The notes: generated from the letters alone by a model not told the origin. Shown: positions 35,126 to 45,489, numbered from the stretch's first letter. The stretch is 64,000 bases of DNA from Bacteroidia bacterium (GCA_026414605.1 JAOAIP010000021.1:37018-101017), one strand, 5' to 3'. Numbers and translations are program-made.

Positions 35126-36799
35126 ATGGCAGGAGGTAAAGAAACACCTAGACAGAAGATGATAGGGATGATGTATTTAGTATTAACAGCCCTATTAGCT
35201 CTTAACGTATCAAAACAGATTTTAAAAGGATTTATTACCGTTAATGAAAGTATTGAAACAACTATTGCTAACCTTGAAGAAAATAATAAAAGGGTAATAG
35301 AAGGATTTAAAGCAGCAGCAGAAAACAATCCTGCTTCAAAACCATACTATGAAAAAGCCCTTGAAGCAAAAAAATACATTGACGAGACCGTTAAATATTT
35401 TGAAGATACTAAGCTAAAAGTCATCAAAGAAACAGAAAAATTACCTAATGTAGATAAAAACTATAAACTAGATCTTGATAAAGGTAAAATTGATGATTAT
35501 GATACTCCTACGGGGATGCTTATAGGACCCGATCCAAGTAAAATGATTGACGGAGAATATACAGCCAAAGGAATGCGTCGTAAATTAGAAAAATTAGTAA
35601 GTGATTTAACAAAGTTAGTAGATGATATGCAACAAAATCCAAAAACAAAATTCTTAAAAGAGGATTACGAACAGATTAAAAAGAAAATTGAAAACCTAAA
35701 ACCAAAAGATAGTGATAAAATTGAAGATGGATTAAAGCAAACATGGGAGATTTCTAATTTTAATCACTTACCAATGGCTGCTGTAGTTACTAATATAAAC
35801 AAAATGATTGCCGATATGAAGAATACGGAAGCAGAATTATACCAAGTATTTGCTGCAGCATCTGGTAAAATAGCCCTGAAGTTTGACAAACTCTCTGCAA
35901 AAGTAATTGCTCCATCTTCTTATGTCCAATCCGGTCAAACATATAAAGCAGATATCTTTTTAGCAGCTTCATCAAGTGCTATGACCTCTGATATGATGGA
36001 AGTATTAGTAGGTGCAGAATACGATTCCATAACCAAACAATTAAAATCACCAGGTAATCCTATTAAAATTGAAGATGGTATGGGTAAGTACGAAGTTCAA
36101 ACAGGAGGTCAAGGAGAACAAACACTTAAAGGGGTTATCAAGTTTAAAAAACCTGATGGCACTTATGATTATTATCCTTTTTCAACAACTTATATGGTAG
36201 CTGCTCCATCAGTGGCTGTAGAACCAGAAAAAATGAATGTTTTCTATATTGGCGTGGACAATCCTGTTATTGTATCAGCAGCAGGAGTATCACCTACCGA
36301 CTTGCAAGTATCTATAAGCGGTGGAGGCGGAAAAATAATCCCAAAAGGTGGTGGAAAATATATTGTACAAGTATCAACACCTGGCGAATGTAAAATTAGT
36401 GTCTCTGCCAAAACAAAAGACGGTGTAAAACCACAAGGCCCCCCAAAAGTTTTCCGTGTAAAGAAAATTCCAGATCCATTACCAAAATTAGGAGGAAAAC
36501 CAGCAAATGGTGTATTAGAAATGCCTAAAATTCAATTAGGATCTATTGGTGGTGTTGGAGCAGAAATCCCAGGCTTTGATTTTGATGTTAAATTCCCTGT
36601 ATTAGAATTTACATTTAGTGCTGTAGTAAAAGGATCTTTAAAAGAATTTAAATGTAGCGGTCCTAACTTATCACCAGAAGCTAAGGCAGTATTACAATCA
36701 CTAGCACCAGGTGGCAAATGTTACTTTGAAAATATCAAGGTAAAAGCGCCAGATGGAACTGTAAGAACACTTTCAACTGTATCTCTGAAAGTAAAATAA
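35126..36799 (+). CDS. gldM: T9SS inner-membrane/periplasmic shaft protein GldM/PorM
   Basis: 557 residues. The N-terminal MAGGKETPRQKMIGMMYLVL and a single membrane helix (about 13-35) are diagnostic. A long periplasmic helical region and beta domains follow, spanning the periplasm to the GldK/GldN ring (PSVAVEPEKMNVFYIGVDNP is characteristic). It forms the rotating shaft driven by GldL. Confidence 0.97.
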   Translation: MAGGKETPRQKMIGMMYLVLTALLALNVSKQILKGFITVNESIETTIANLEENNKRVIEGFKAAAENNPASKPYYEKALEAKKYIDETVKYFEDTKLKVIKETEKLPNVDKNYKLDLDKGKIDDYDTPTGMLIGPDPSKMIDGEYTAKGMRRKLEKLVSDLTKLVDDMQQNPKTKFLKEDYEQIKKKIENLKPKDSDKIEDGLKQTWEISNFNHLPMAAVVTNINKMIADMKNTEAELYQVFAAASGKIALKFDKLSAKVIAPSSYVQSGQTYKADIFLAASSSAMTSDMMEVLVGAEYDSITKQLKSPGNPIKIEDGMGKYEVQTGGQGEQTLKGVIKFKKPDGTYDYYPFSTTYMVAAPSVAVEPEKMNVFYIGVDNPVIVSAAGVSPTDLQVSISGGGGKIIPKGGGKYIVQVSTPGECKISVSAKTKDGVKPQGPPKVFRVKKIPDPLPKLGGKPANGVLEMPKIQLGSIGGVGAEIPGFDFDVKFPVLEFTFSAVVKGSLKEFKCSGPNLSPEAKAVLQSLAPGGKCYFENIKVKAPDGTVRTLSTVSLKVK

Positions 36800-36806
36800 T
36801 ATATTT

Positions 36807-37667
36807 ATGAAAGCAAAATTTTTGATAACATCCGCCTATTTGATACTCCTATTTGCATTCATTGAAAGAGTAAATGCACAGCAAGGAGTATTTAAGCCAG
36901 GGGATTACAGAGATGGGGTTTATGAGAAAGAAAACTCTGTTAATAGACGACTCATTCCATATACATTTCTTAGAGAAGCAGATGTTGCTTACAAAAAGAG
37001 AATATGGCGTGACATTGACCTCAGGGATAAAATCAACTTACCCTTGTATTACCCCCTTAATTATGAAGCATCAGAAACAAGAATTTCTCTTTTTCAAGTA
37101 TTAAAAAGGTATGCTATTAGTGGTCAAATTATAGCATTTAGTGATGAACAATTTTTAATCCCATTGCAAATTTCAGATGTAAAAACAAAATTTTCAAAAT
37201 GCGATTCAATTGAAGAAAGTTCTTTTGATGCTAATGGTAATGAAATTATAACAAAGGTTTGGAATTGTGACTCCTTATCTATACTAAGAAATATATTAAA
37301 ATATCGACTAAAAGAAGATTGGTTTTTTGATAAACAAAGATCTGTTTTAGATGTTCGAATCTTAGGCATTCAAGCTAATCTTTATATTGAGGATAAAGAA
37401 ACCTTTAAAGACCTATTCTGGGTATATTATCCAGCATGTCGCCCATTCTTTGCTAAACACGAAGTATTTAATCCCAAAAATCCTGCAGAAAACAGAACCT
37501 TTGAAGATATTTTTTGGAAAAGACAATTCAATAGTACCATTGTCAAAGAAGAAAATGTATACGACAGAATGCTATTAGAATATCTTAGAGGCATTGATAA
37601 TTTGCTTGAAGCAGAAAGAATTAAAAACGACCTGTTTAGATGGGAACATGATTTGTGGCACCTCTAA
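36807..37667 (+). CDS. gldN: T9SS periplasmic ring protein GldN/PorN
   Basis: 286 residues with a signal peptide ending RVNAQQ. The conserved stretches DVAYKKRIWRDIDLRDKINL, GIQANLYIEDKETFKDLFWV and FEDIFWKRQFNSTIVKEENV identify GldN/PorN. It builds the periplasmic ring with GldK. Seven bp after gldM, so translationally close. Confidence 0.96.
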   Translation: MKAKFLITSAYLILLFAFIERVNAQQGVFKPGDYRDGVYEKENSVNRRLIPYTFLREADVAYKKRIWRDIDLRDKINLPLYYPLNYEASETRISLFQVLKRYAISGQIIAFSDEQFLIPLQISDVKTKFSKCDSIEESSFDANGNEIITKVWNCDSLSILRNILKYRLKEDWFFDKQRSVLDVRILGIQANLYIEDKETFKDLFWVYYPACRPFFAKHEVFNPKNPAENRTFEDIFWKRQFNSTIVKEENVYDRMLLEYLRGIDNLLEAERIKNDLFRWEHDLWHL

Positions 37668-37701
37668 TTTTATTATTTTCTAATTTTATTATTTAATTAT
37701 T

Positions 37702-38121
37702 ATGAAAAATATTGTAATCCTATTAGTTTTAAGTTCAATGATTATTCAATGTAATGCTCAAAAAAATCAAACTAAACCTCAATCAGTGGCAACTGCTACA
37801 AGTAAAAATCCTCCAACAAAAGTTTTAAAGTTTGCATTAGTTATCTCTTTTACCAGTCATGCTTCGGGAATAGACGGCGAAAAATATGACGCTATAATAA
37901 AATATATATCCAATCATCCTAAAAAACCTAAATATAAAATCTACGGATGGGGAAGAGAAGGTGAAAGAGACATCTGTATGAACCTAAAAGAACTCAAAAA
38001 ATCAGAACGAAAAGCATTTATAGATGAAATAAAAAAATTAGCCAATGGATCAGATAGAGTTTTCGTAAATACTAATGTTAAAAAGGAATTTGTTATTGAA
38101 CGATTAAGAGATCCAGAATAA
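37702..38121 (+). CDS. Small secreted protein at the end of the T9SS operon
   Basis: Not recognised. 139 residues with a signal peptide (KNIVILLVLSSMIIQCNAQ); a lipobox reading IIQC is non-standard, so signal peptidase I cleavage after CNA is more likely. The mature part is basic, with FALVISFTSHASGIDGEKYD, YKIYGWGREGERDICMNLKE and FVNTNVKKEFVIERL. It is 34 bp after gldN and followed by a strong terminator, so it is probably part of the T9SS transcription unit. Its role is unknown. Confidence 0.72.
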   Translation: MKNIVILLVLSSMIIQCNAQKNQTKPQSVATATSKNPPTKVLKFALVISFTSHASGIDGEKYDAIIKYISNHPKKPKYKIYGWGREGERDICMNLKELKKSERKAFIDEIKKLANGSDRVFVNTNVKKEFVIERLRDPE

Positions 38122-38172
38122 TACTTAATGAAATATTTTTCTTTTATCAACTAAAAATTTTATTGAAAAAAG

Positions 38173-38197
38173 CCCTGTTTTTACAACAGGGTTTTTT
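38173..38197 (+). terminator. Rho-independent terminator of the T9SS operon
   Basis: Stem CCCTGTT (38173-38179) with AACAGGG (38185-38191), loop TTTAC, followed by T6. Confidence 0.85.
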
Positions 38198-38201
38198 AAT
38201 T

Positions 38202-38209
38202 TATATTTG
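38202..38209 (+). promoter_or_regulatory. Bacteroidota -7 promoter element (TATATTTG) for the AsmA-like gene
   Basis: Exact TAnnTTTG match five bp after the terminator and 20 nt before the ATG. No clear -33 TTTG. Confidence 0.6.
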
Positions 38210-38229
38210 CCACTCAAAAAAATATTACT

Positions 38230-41049
38230 ATGGCTTCAAAAATCAAATTTTCTAAAATCCTCAAAATCTCCGGTATTGTTTTCTTTTCACTTCTTATCAT
38301 CATTGCTATTCTGCCTTTTGTATTCAAAGATAAAATCATTCAAAAAGTCAAAGATACTATCAATGAAAATGTCAATGCAAAAGTTGACTTTGGGAATTTT
38401 GATCTGTCTATCATCTCTTCATTCCCTGATTTCAAATTTGAAATAGAGAATGTTTCAGTAGTAGGCATTAATGAATTTTCAAAGGACACATTAGCATACA
38501 TTAAAAAATTGGACTTAAACTTAAATCTTAAAAGTGTATTATCAGGCGACCAATATCAAATTAATAAAATAATTATTTCAGAACCAAAAATAAAAGCCCT
38601 TGTATTGCCCGATGGTAAAGCCAACTGGGATATTGCAAAATCTGATTCATCCGCTCCAACTCAAAAAGATACTTCTGCTTCTACTCCATTCAAACTTTCC
38701 CTCAAAAAATTCAAAATTGAAAATGCAACTATCATTTACGATGACCAACAATCCAAAATGTATAGCGAAATTAAAAATCTCAATTATGATTTAAGTGGTG
38801 ACTTTACTCAAGATATTTTTGATCTTATTCAACAACTTGACATTAATGAACTGACTTACAAAATGGATAACATCACGTATTTGAATAAAGCCAAATTCAC
38901 TGCAAAAGCAAATATGCAAGCCGATATGCCTAATATGAAATTTACCTTCAAAGAAAATGAATTTAACCTAAACGAATTTTTACTCAAACTGGATGGATTT
39001 GTTGCAATGCCCAATGATAGCGATATTGTAATGGATTTGAAAACTTCTTCTGTTGAAAATACTTTTAAATCCCTTCTGTCATTAGTACCTGCTGTTTACA
39101 AAAAGGACTTTGCAGGTCTTCAAGCATCCGGAAAAGTCAGTTTTTATGCAGATGCTAAAGGTACCTACAACAATCATTCTTATCCTGCTTTTAATGTAAA
39201 ATTATTAGTAGAAAATGCTATGTTCAAATATCCATCTTTGCCCAAGTCAGTGAATAACGTTAATATTAATTTACAAATTAATAGTCCATCTAATGTTTTA
39301 GACAAGATGATAGTTGAACTCAAAAAATTTCATCTTGAAATGGCAGAAAATCCAATAGATGCAAGGGCTACCATAAAAACTCCTATTTCTGATCCCGACT
39401 TTGATGTGTCTATAAAAGGCAAACTCAATCTTGCATCCGTCAAAGAATTCATTCCTCTTGAAAAAGATGATAATCTCAATGGTATTATAGCCGCAGATAT
39501 AGAACTTTCTGGAAGAATGAGTGATGTTGATAAAAAACAATACGACAAATTCAAAGCACAAGGCAAATTAGAAATAACAGATATGCTTTATCAAACTAAA
39601 ACATTGCCTTATGTTGTGAACTTAAAGAAAATGCTTTTAAACTTCACCAACCAATATGTAGAATTATCTGATTTTAACGCAAATGTTGGAAAATCTGATT
39701 TTAATGCTAAAGGTAAAATTGAAAACTTTTTACAATATGTATTCAAAGATGAATTGCTTAAAGGTGAATTTAACTTTACATCCTCGCTTATTGATGTCAA
39801 TGAATTAATGGCTTCTACTTCAACCTCTGCTACCTCCACTCAAACAACAGCCACTTCTGGCACAACCACTACTACTTCTACTACTACCACAACACCTGTT
39901 GATATTCCAGGAAATATTGACTTTGTACTCAATGCAAATATTGACAAAGTACTTTATGATAAAATGGAAATTACTAACTTAAAAGGTAAAATCACTATTC
40001 GTGAAAAACAATTAATAATGGACGATGTGGCTATGAATATATTAAATGGTAAGTTAATAATGGATGGCTACTATGATAGTAAAAATCTTAAAAAACCTCT
40101 CGTCAATTTTAACTTCAAAGTAGAAAATTTTGATATTCAAAAAACCTTTGAAACCTTCAATACAGTTCAAAAACTTGCACCAGTTGCCAAATATACCAAA
40201 GGATTGTTTACCGCTACTCTTGAAAACTTTAATGTGTCTCTTAATGAAAATATGGAACCCGACTTAAATTCAGTAGATGCTTATGGAGTTATCAAAACAA
40301 ACAATGTGATTATTAGCGGTTACGAGCCCTTTAATAAATTAGCAGATGCCTTAAAACAAGATCAATTCAAAACTATCAACATTCAAAATCTTAATTTATC
40401 TTATAAAATAAAACAAGGCAGAATGATTTTTGAACCCTTTACTACCAAAGTTAATCAAATTCAAACAACCATTTCTGGAAGCACAGGGCTTGACCAAACT
40501 ATTGACTACAAATGGGCTATGGAAATTCCTCGCAGTATGTTTGGAAATTCTGCAAATAATGCAATGTCGGGACTATTACAACAACTTAATCAAAAAGCAG
40601 GTACCAATGTTCAATTACCAGAAAAAATAAATTTGGATATTTTATTTGGTGGAACGGTTACCAAACCTACTATTAAAACAAGTATGAAAGAAACAGGACA
40701 AGCTGCACAGCAAGAAATTAAAGAACAAATCACACAAGCATTAACTGATAAAGCCGCTGAAGAAGCACAAAAAATTTTGGCAGATGCACAACAACAAGTA
40801 GATAAATTAAAAGCAGAAGCCCAAAAACAAGCAGAACAAATAAAACAAGAAGCATACAAACAAGCCGAAGAATTAGAAAACAAAGGGGCTAATCCATTAG
40901 AAAAAATGGCAAACAAAAAATTAGCCGAACAAATTCGTAAAGAAGCCGATAAAAAAGCACAAAAAATTATTGATGAAACCAATGCTAAGTGCGACAAAAT
41001 AATGACAGATGCGAAAGCACGTGCTGACGAAAAATTACAGAAAAAATAA
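38230..41049 (+). CDS. AsmA-family inner-membrane-anchored periplasmic protein with coiled-coil tail
   Basis: 939 residues. An N-terminal membrane helix (about 11-32), then AsmA/DUF748-type beta-rich repeats: PDFKFEIENVSVVGINEFSK, LDLNLNLKSVLSGDQYQINK, LKKFKIENATIIYDD. There is a Ser/Thr-rich spacer around residues 532-557. The C-terminal 115 residues are a long Ala/Gln/Lys coiled coil (QKILADAQQQVDKLKAEAQK and following). AsmA-like proteins bridge the envelope and are linked to lipid transport to the outer membrane in proteobacteria; a like role here is an inference. The coiled-coil tail is not part of typical AsmA proteins but is common in Bacteroidota members. Confidence 0.85.
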   Translation: MASKIKFSKILKISGIVFFSLLIIIAILPFVFKDKIIQKVKDTINENVNAKVDFGNFDLSIISSFPDFKFEIENVSVVGINEFSKDTLAYIKKLDLNLNLKSVLSGDQYQINKIIISEPKIKALVLPDGKANWDIAKSDSSAPTQKDTSASTPFKLSLKKFKIENATIIYDDQQSKMYSEIKNLNYDLSGDFTQDIFDLIQQLDINELTYKMDNITYLNKAKFTAKANMQADMPNMKFTFKENEFNLNEFLLKLDGFVAMPNDSDIVMDLKTSSVENTFKSLLSLVPAVYKKDFAGLQASGKVSFYADAKGTYNNHSYPAFNVKLLVENAMFKYPSLPKSVNNVNINLQINSPSNVLDKMIVELKKFHLEMAENPIDARATIKTPISDPDFDVSIKGKLNLASVKEFIPLEKDDNLNGIIAADIELSGRMSDVDKKQYDKFKAQGKLEITDMLYQTKTLPYVVNLKKMLLNFTNQYVELSDFNANVGKSDFNAKGKIENFLQYVFKDELLKGEFNFTSSLIDVNELMASTSTSATSTQTTATSGTTTTTSTTTTTPVDIPGNIDFVLNANIDKVLYDKMEITNLKGKITIREKQLIMDDVAMNILNGKLIMDGYYDSKNLKKPLVNFNFKVENFDIQKTFETFNTVQKLAPVAKYTKGLFTATLENFNVSLNENMEPDLNSVDAYGVIKTNNVIISGYEPFNKLADALKQDQFKTINIQNLNLSYKIKQGRMIFEPFTTKVNQIQTTISGSTGLDQTIDYKWAMEIPRSMFGNSANNAMSGLLQQLNQKAGTNVQLPEKINLDILFGGTVTKPTIKTSMKETGQAAQQEIKEQITQALTDKAAEEAQKILADAQQQVDKLKAEAQKQAEQIKQEAYKQAEELENKGANPLEKMANKKLAEQIRKEADKKAQKIIDETNAKCDKIMTDAKARADEKLQKK

Positions 41050-41551
41050 TCTTAAAATCAAAGGATAAATAGAGTTTGGTGAAAAAGCCAAAATTTAGTT
41101 TCCAAAAAAATTAAGTTATTGTTTCATAAAAATCCGCCGAAAGCGGATAAATGTGAATAGCCATCGGTAAAACCGGTGGTCAAACGAAACATATCCATTC
41201 CCAACCCTGAAAGGGCTGAATAAAAAACGAAAAATACCTATTCAACCCCTACGAGGTTGCAAATTTTATTACATTTTTATACCCCCAATTTCATTGGGGG
41301 CTATTTACCCTGTTAAATACAAACATTTAATCCCTTTGGGATATCTTTAAAAATTAAAACAAGTGCAAGAATTTTTTAAGAAGATTTGATAAAACCATTA
41401 CATAAAAAACGAAAAAGTTATAGTAACTCAATAAATATCAATTAATTGAAACTTTTCCACCAAGCCCTAAATAACAATTATCTTTGTGGACTTGATGGGA
41501 ATTTTTCTTTATGTCCTTTGTTTTTATGGTATCTAAGTTAAACTACTCCTC
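41050..41551. other. Intergenic stretch with a palindromic-block repeat
   Basis: 502 bp between converging genes. About 200 bp form a series of GC-richer palindromes, listed separately. I see no gene. Confidence 0.6.
41129..41345. repeat. Composite of five short palindromes, second repeat family
   Basis: Blocks in order: TCCGCCGAAAGCGGA (about 41131), ACCGGTGGT next to a paired GGTAAAACCGG (about 41168), AACCCTGAAAGGGCT (about 41202), ACCCCTACGAGGTTG (about 41246), CCCCCAATTTCATTGGGGG (about 41282) and AATCCCTTTGGGAT (about 41328). Each can fold as a hairpin. The block family differs from R1/R2 in sequence but has the same architecture. I recall very similar palindrome sets in other Bacteroidota intergenic regions; that is memory, not a search. 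Confidence 0.55.
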
Positions 41552-44500
41552 CTATTTATCTCCCATATATGGCAAGCATGTTACATGCCCCACAAACTCA
41601 TGTTTATTTCCCTTCAAATCTCTTACATAAATCTTATACACATACACATCTTCCTTTGCTTTTATATCCTTGTTCTTTACACTTCCATCCCAACCCTTCT
41701 GAAAATTATTACTCTCAAATATCAATTCTCCCCATCTGTCAAATATCAACATCTTGTAATCCGTTTCATCAATTCCTACACCCTTCGGCTGAAATACATC
41801 ATTTAATCCATTTCCATCCGGCGTAAATACATTCGGAATATACAAGTGAAACTCCGGATCTATTGTAATTGCTTTCGCTATGTAACTCTTACACCCTTTA
41901 TCGCTCGTCGCTATCAATGTTACTGTGTATGTACCACTATACATATACTCATGACTCGGATTGACTACCGTCGTCGTATTCGTCGGCGAACCATAATCCC
42001 CAAAATTCCATAAATAACTACTCGCCCCTACTGATGTATTAATAAAATTAATCATCGGTGTAATTATGGTCGTTCCCCAAGGATCTGCTTCAAAATCCGC
42101 AACAGGTAGTGGATACGTCTCAATATAATTCGGTATCACACTCGTGCTCACACATCCATAACTATTCGTTACCACCAATGTAGGTGTAAATAATCCTACA
42201 CTCGTATAGGTCGTCGTAGCATTCGATCCATTTCCACTTTGACCATTTCCAAAACTCCATACAAATACATCATTCGCATCATCACTTACCCCATCATAAA
42301 CTACCGTCAATGGCACACAGCCCTTCACAGGAGTTGCACTAAAACTAATCACAGGATTCGGATTTACATTTACAGTAACCTCTGCTACTGCATCTGGAAC
42401 ACTACATCCATCACTAATCACCACCGTGTACATATTCTGGCTTCCTAAAGCATAATTCCCAAGCACATTTATCGTCGCTGCACTTTGCATATTACTCCAA
42501 AGATAGTTATATGGTCCTCCATTCCCAGGACTAACAACCGTAGGATATATGACTGCTGAATGCCCATCGCATACCGTTGTACCCATTCCGGTTGCTAATA
42601 ATGGTGGTAATACTGTTATTTTGATAGTATTTATCGGTGAAACACAATTCTGTGCATCTACTGCTTGTACTGTGTATATTGTCGTAGATGTTAAAGTAAC
42701 TAAATGCGGTCCTCCACTATTGGGTAATCCATTATTCCAATTGTATGTATATGGTGGTGTTCCGCCATTTGCATTTGCCAAGATATTGGCACTATTACCA
42801 TAACATATCGTCTGATTCGGGGTCGTTACTAATCCCACTGAACTTGGTTGGGGGATGTTAATACTCGCTGAAATAAAACAGTTATTAGCATCTAATACTG
42901 ATACGGTATAAGTATTTGCAAGCAAACCTGAAACTACAGATGTATTCGCATTGCCAGGTGTCCATGTATATGAATATCCACCTACACCACCTGAAACATT
43001 TGCAGTGGCACTTCCATTCGCATATCCATAACAAGTTACACTTTGACCACTGACTGTAATGCTCAATGCGGGAGGTTCCTTTATCTCAACCGTAGCAGAA
43101 ATTGGTCCGCAAAGATTAACATCAGAAATAGTTATAGTGTAAATACCTACTGTTAAGCCACTCGCCGTTTGATTATTTCCTCCGCTTGGCGACCATGTAT
43201 ATGTATATCCTCCTACACCTCCTGATGGGTTGGATGTGGCAATGCCATTATTTCCCCCATTACAACTTACACTCTGTGTTTGTGTCGCTGTAAGCGATAA
43301 TGTAGGGGGCTCAACTATTTGTACTGTTTGTGTAATACTACAAGCATTTGCATCTTGTACACTCACTGTATAAATACCTGCTGTTAAGCCATTTGCAATT
43401 TGATTATTTCCTCCAGTTGGTGACCATGTATATGTATATCCTCCTACACCTCCCGATGGATTAGATGTGGCAATGCCATTATTCCCTCCATTACAACTTA
43501 CGCTCTGTGTTTGTGTCGCTGTAAGGGATAATGCAGGGGGCTCAACTATCTGAACCGTCTGGGTAATACTACAAGCATTTGCATCTTGAACACTCACCGT
43601 ATAAATACCTGCCGTTAAGCCACTCGCCGTTTGACTATTTCCTCCAGTTGGTGACCATGTATATGTATATCCTCCTACTCCTCCCGATGGGTTGGATGTG
43701 GCAATGCCATTATTCCCTCCATTACAACTTACACTCTGTGTTTGTGTCGCTGTAAGGGATAATGCAGGGGGCTCAACTATCTGAACCGTCTGTGTAATAC
43801 TACAAGCATTTGCATCTTGAACACTCACCGTATAAATACCTGCTGTTAAGCCATTTGCCGTTTGATTATTTCCTCCACTTGGAGACCATGTATATGTATA
43901 TCCTCCTACGCCTCCTGATGGATTGGATGTCGCAATGCCATTATTTCCACCATTACAACTTACACTTTGTGTTTGTGTAGCTGTAAGGGATAATGCGGGT
44001 GGTTCAACAATTTGAAAAGTTTGACTAAGTGTACAACTTGCGTCTTTAATAGTTAGAGTATAGTTTCCAGCAGACAATCCAACAGCAGAAGAGTTATTAC
44101 CTCCTATAGGACTCCATGTATAACTAAATGGAGGGGTACCTCCGCTAATACTTACAGATGCGCTTCCATCTGATCCACCGTTACAACTCACACTATTAGT
44201 GGTAACTTGCGGGATAAAAGGATTCACAACATTAATTGTAACGGTTTTAGGTGCTAAGCAGGAAATCATAGGTTGGCAAACTACTGTATACACACCTGGA
44301 GTACTTGCTGTTATACACTGTCCTGATGCACTCCCTCCACCGGGGATAGACCAGTTATAAGATGCAAAACCCGCGGGGGCACAAATATTCTCATTTGGAC
44401 AACCAGGGGGAATATTATAAGTGGAGTTAACACAGTCAGCATCAATATATGCATAAGCCCAGTCAACATTGTATTTGCACCACTTGACAGTGACAACTAA

Positions 44501-45310
44501 AGTAACATTTTGTCCTATATATGATGATAAGTCAATATTAACAGTCGTCCATGGTAAATAAGTTACACTGTGATTACCAGTACAACCGCTAACATTACCG
44601 CCATATTGAGGTGTTAGTCCATTTAAACCATAAAACTGTCCATTACTGTAATAAACTTTGAAGTATGGACAAGACAATTGATTTCCATTGGGATCTAAAA
44701 TTTTAATTTCTACATAAGCGGCATCAGAGGGAGAATGTGGATAATTATATACTACAAAAGCAAAATGTAAATCTAACTCTGGATGTGTAGAACTCACTGA
44801 AATGATTTTTTGAGCAGTTGAAAAACAAAAATTACCCATTGAACTATTTCCACAATCACAATTGTCAGCAGATGCAGACCAGTCCCCACTTAATTTTAAT
44901 GAAAAATTTCCCCCTGGATATACAACGGGGAACCCACCGTGAGGATCTGTTCCAGTGCCAGACATTATTTGGTGGTATCCACTTACACTCCATCCCGAAA
45001 TATTACCAGATTCAAAATCGATATTATTACATCCTGACGGTTGAGGTCCTTGAAGAATACTATCTTGATTGAATAGTTTAAATGAATTTTTAATAGCATT
45101 TTGATAATGCCCTAAATAATATTTAGAATTTATCCACTCTCTTTTCATTTGATTAAGTATAATCAATTTTTGATTTTCATCATCAATGTGTATCAAGTGT
45201 TCTAATGCATGTTTTTCATCAAAACCTTCTAAAGAATCAATTTGTGCTTTAAGTGAAAAACTTACTAAAAATAAAATAGTCAAAATCAAATTTAAGATTA
45301 AATTTTTCAT
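41552..45310 (-). CDS. Large surface adhesin with SprB repeats, PKD-type domains and type B T9SS sorting domain
   Basis: 1252 residues with a signal peptide ending SFSLKAQ. N-terminal jelly-roll-like region (about 80-300), then at least six SprB-type repeats (SVSCNGGNNGIATSNPSGGV, GYTYTWSPSGGNNQTANGLT). Four consecutive units of 77 residues (about 440-745) are nearly identical. PKD-like domains follow (VYDGVSDDANDVFVWSFGNG, YLWNFGDYGSPTNTTTVVNP). The C-terminus (IPNVFTPDGNGLNDVFQPKG, MLIFDRWGELIFESNNFQKG, GWDGSVKNKDIK) is a gliding-motility-associated type B CTD, so export by the T9SS with a PorP/SprF partner is expected. SprB is the gliding adhesin of Flavobacterium, but this is much shorter, and gliding is not implied. 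Confidence 0.9.
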   Translation of the reverse strand: MKNLILNLILTILFLVSFSLKAQIDSLEGFDEKHALEHLIHIDDENQKLIILNQMKREWINSKYYLGHYQNAIKNSFKLFNQDSILQGPQPSGCNNIDFESGNISGWSVSGYHQIMSGTGTDPHGGFPVVYPGGNFSLKLSGDWSASADNCDCGNSSMGNFCFSTAQKIISVSSTHPELDLHFAFVVYNYPHSPSDAAYVEIKILDPNGNQLSCPYFKVYYSNGQFYGLNGLTPQYGGNVSGCTGNHSVTYLPWTTVNIDLSSYIGQNVTLVVTVKWCKYNVDWAYAYIDADCVNSTYNIPPGCPNENICAPAGFASYNWSIPGGGSASGQCITASTPGVYTVVCQPMISCLAPKTVTINVVNPFIPQVTTNSVSCNGGSDGSASVSISGGTPPFSYTWSPIGGNNSSAVGLSAGNYTLTIKDASCTLSQTFQIVEPPALSLTATQTQSVSCNGGNNGIATSNPSGGVGGYTYTWSPSGGNNQTANGLTAGIYTVSVQDANACSITQTVQIVEPPALSLTATQTQSVSCNGGNNGIATSNPSGGVGGYTYTWSPTGGNSQTASGLTAGIYTVSVQDANACSITQTVQIVEPPALSLTATQTQSVSCNGGNNGIATSNPSGGVGGYTYTWSPTGGNNQIANGLTAGIYTVSVQDANACSITQTVQIVEPPTLSLTATQTQSVSCNGGNNGIATSNPSGGVGGYTYTWSPSGGNNQTASGLTVGIYTITISDVNLCGPISATVEIKEPPALSITVSGQSVTCYGYANGSATANVSGGVGGYSYTWTPGNANTSVVSGLLANTYTVSVLDANNCFISASINIPQPSSVGLVTTPNQTICYGNSANILANANGGTPPYTYNWNNGLPNSGGPHLVTLTSTTIYTVQAVDAQNCVSPINTIKITVLPPLLATGMGTTVCDGHSAVIYPTVVSPGNGGPYNYLWSNMQSAATINVLGNYALGSQNMYTVVISDGCSVPDAVAEVTVNVNPNPVISFSATPVKGCVPLTVVYDGVSDDANDVFVWSFGNGQSGNGSNATTTYTSVGLFTPTLVVTNSYGCVSTSVIPNYIETYPLPVADFEADPWGTTIITPMINFINTSVGASSYLWNFGDYGSPTNTTTVVNPSHEYMYSGTYTVTLIATSDKGCKSYIAKAITIDPEFHLYIPNVFTPDGNGLNDVFQPKGVGIDETDYKMLIFDRWGELIFESNNFQKGWDGSVKNKDIKAKEDVYVYKIYVRDLKGNKHEFVGHVTCLPYMGDK
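43056..44010 (-). repeat. 231-bp tandem repeats inside the adhesin gene
   Basis: The gctcaac-type junctions recur at about 43311, 43542 and 43773 (231-bp steps), with a fourth, more divergent junction at about 44004. DNA identity between the inner units is very high, so unit number can change by slippage or recombination, and short-read assemblies may collapse it. Confidence 0.8.
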
Positions 45311-45489
45311 ACACTAAAATTTTGCTATAAATTTAAATAAATAATGTTGAATTTTCCAAATTATTCACTCAATGAAAAGCACCATTCACGAAATAAAATG
45401 ACCGTTTCACTCAATGAAGTTAATTTTTAAAAATTTTCACTAATCAAACACACTTGTATTTTGACATTAAAATTTTGCTTTTTTTAATG

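Noticed and set aside
41569..41826. Plus-strand frames of 73-85 residues
   Set aside because: They are antisense shadows of the adhesin's C-terminal sorting domain.
43056..44010. Possible CRISPR-like periodic repeat
   Set aside because: The 231-bp period is in frame and encodes SprB-type protein repeats.
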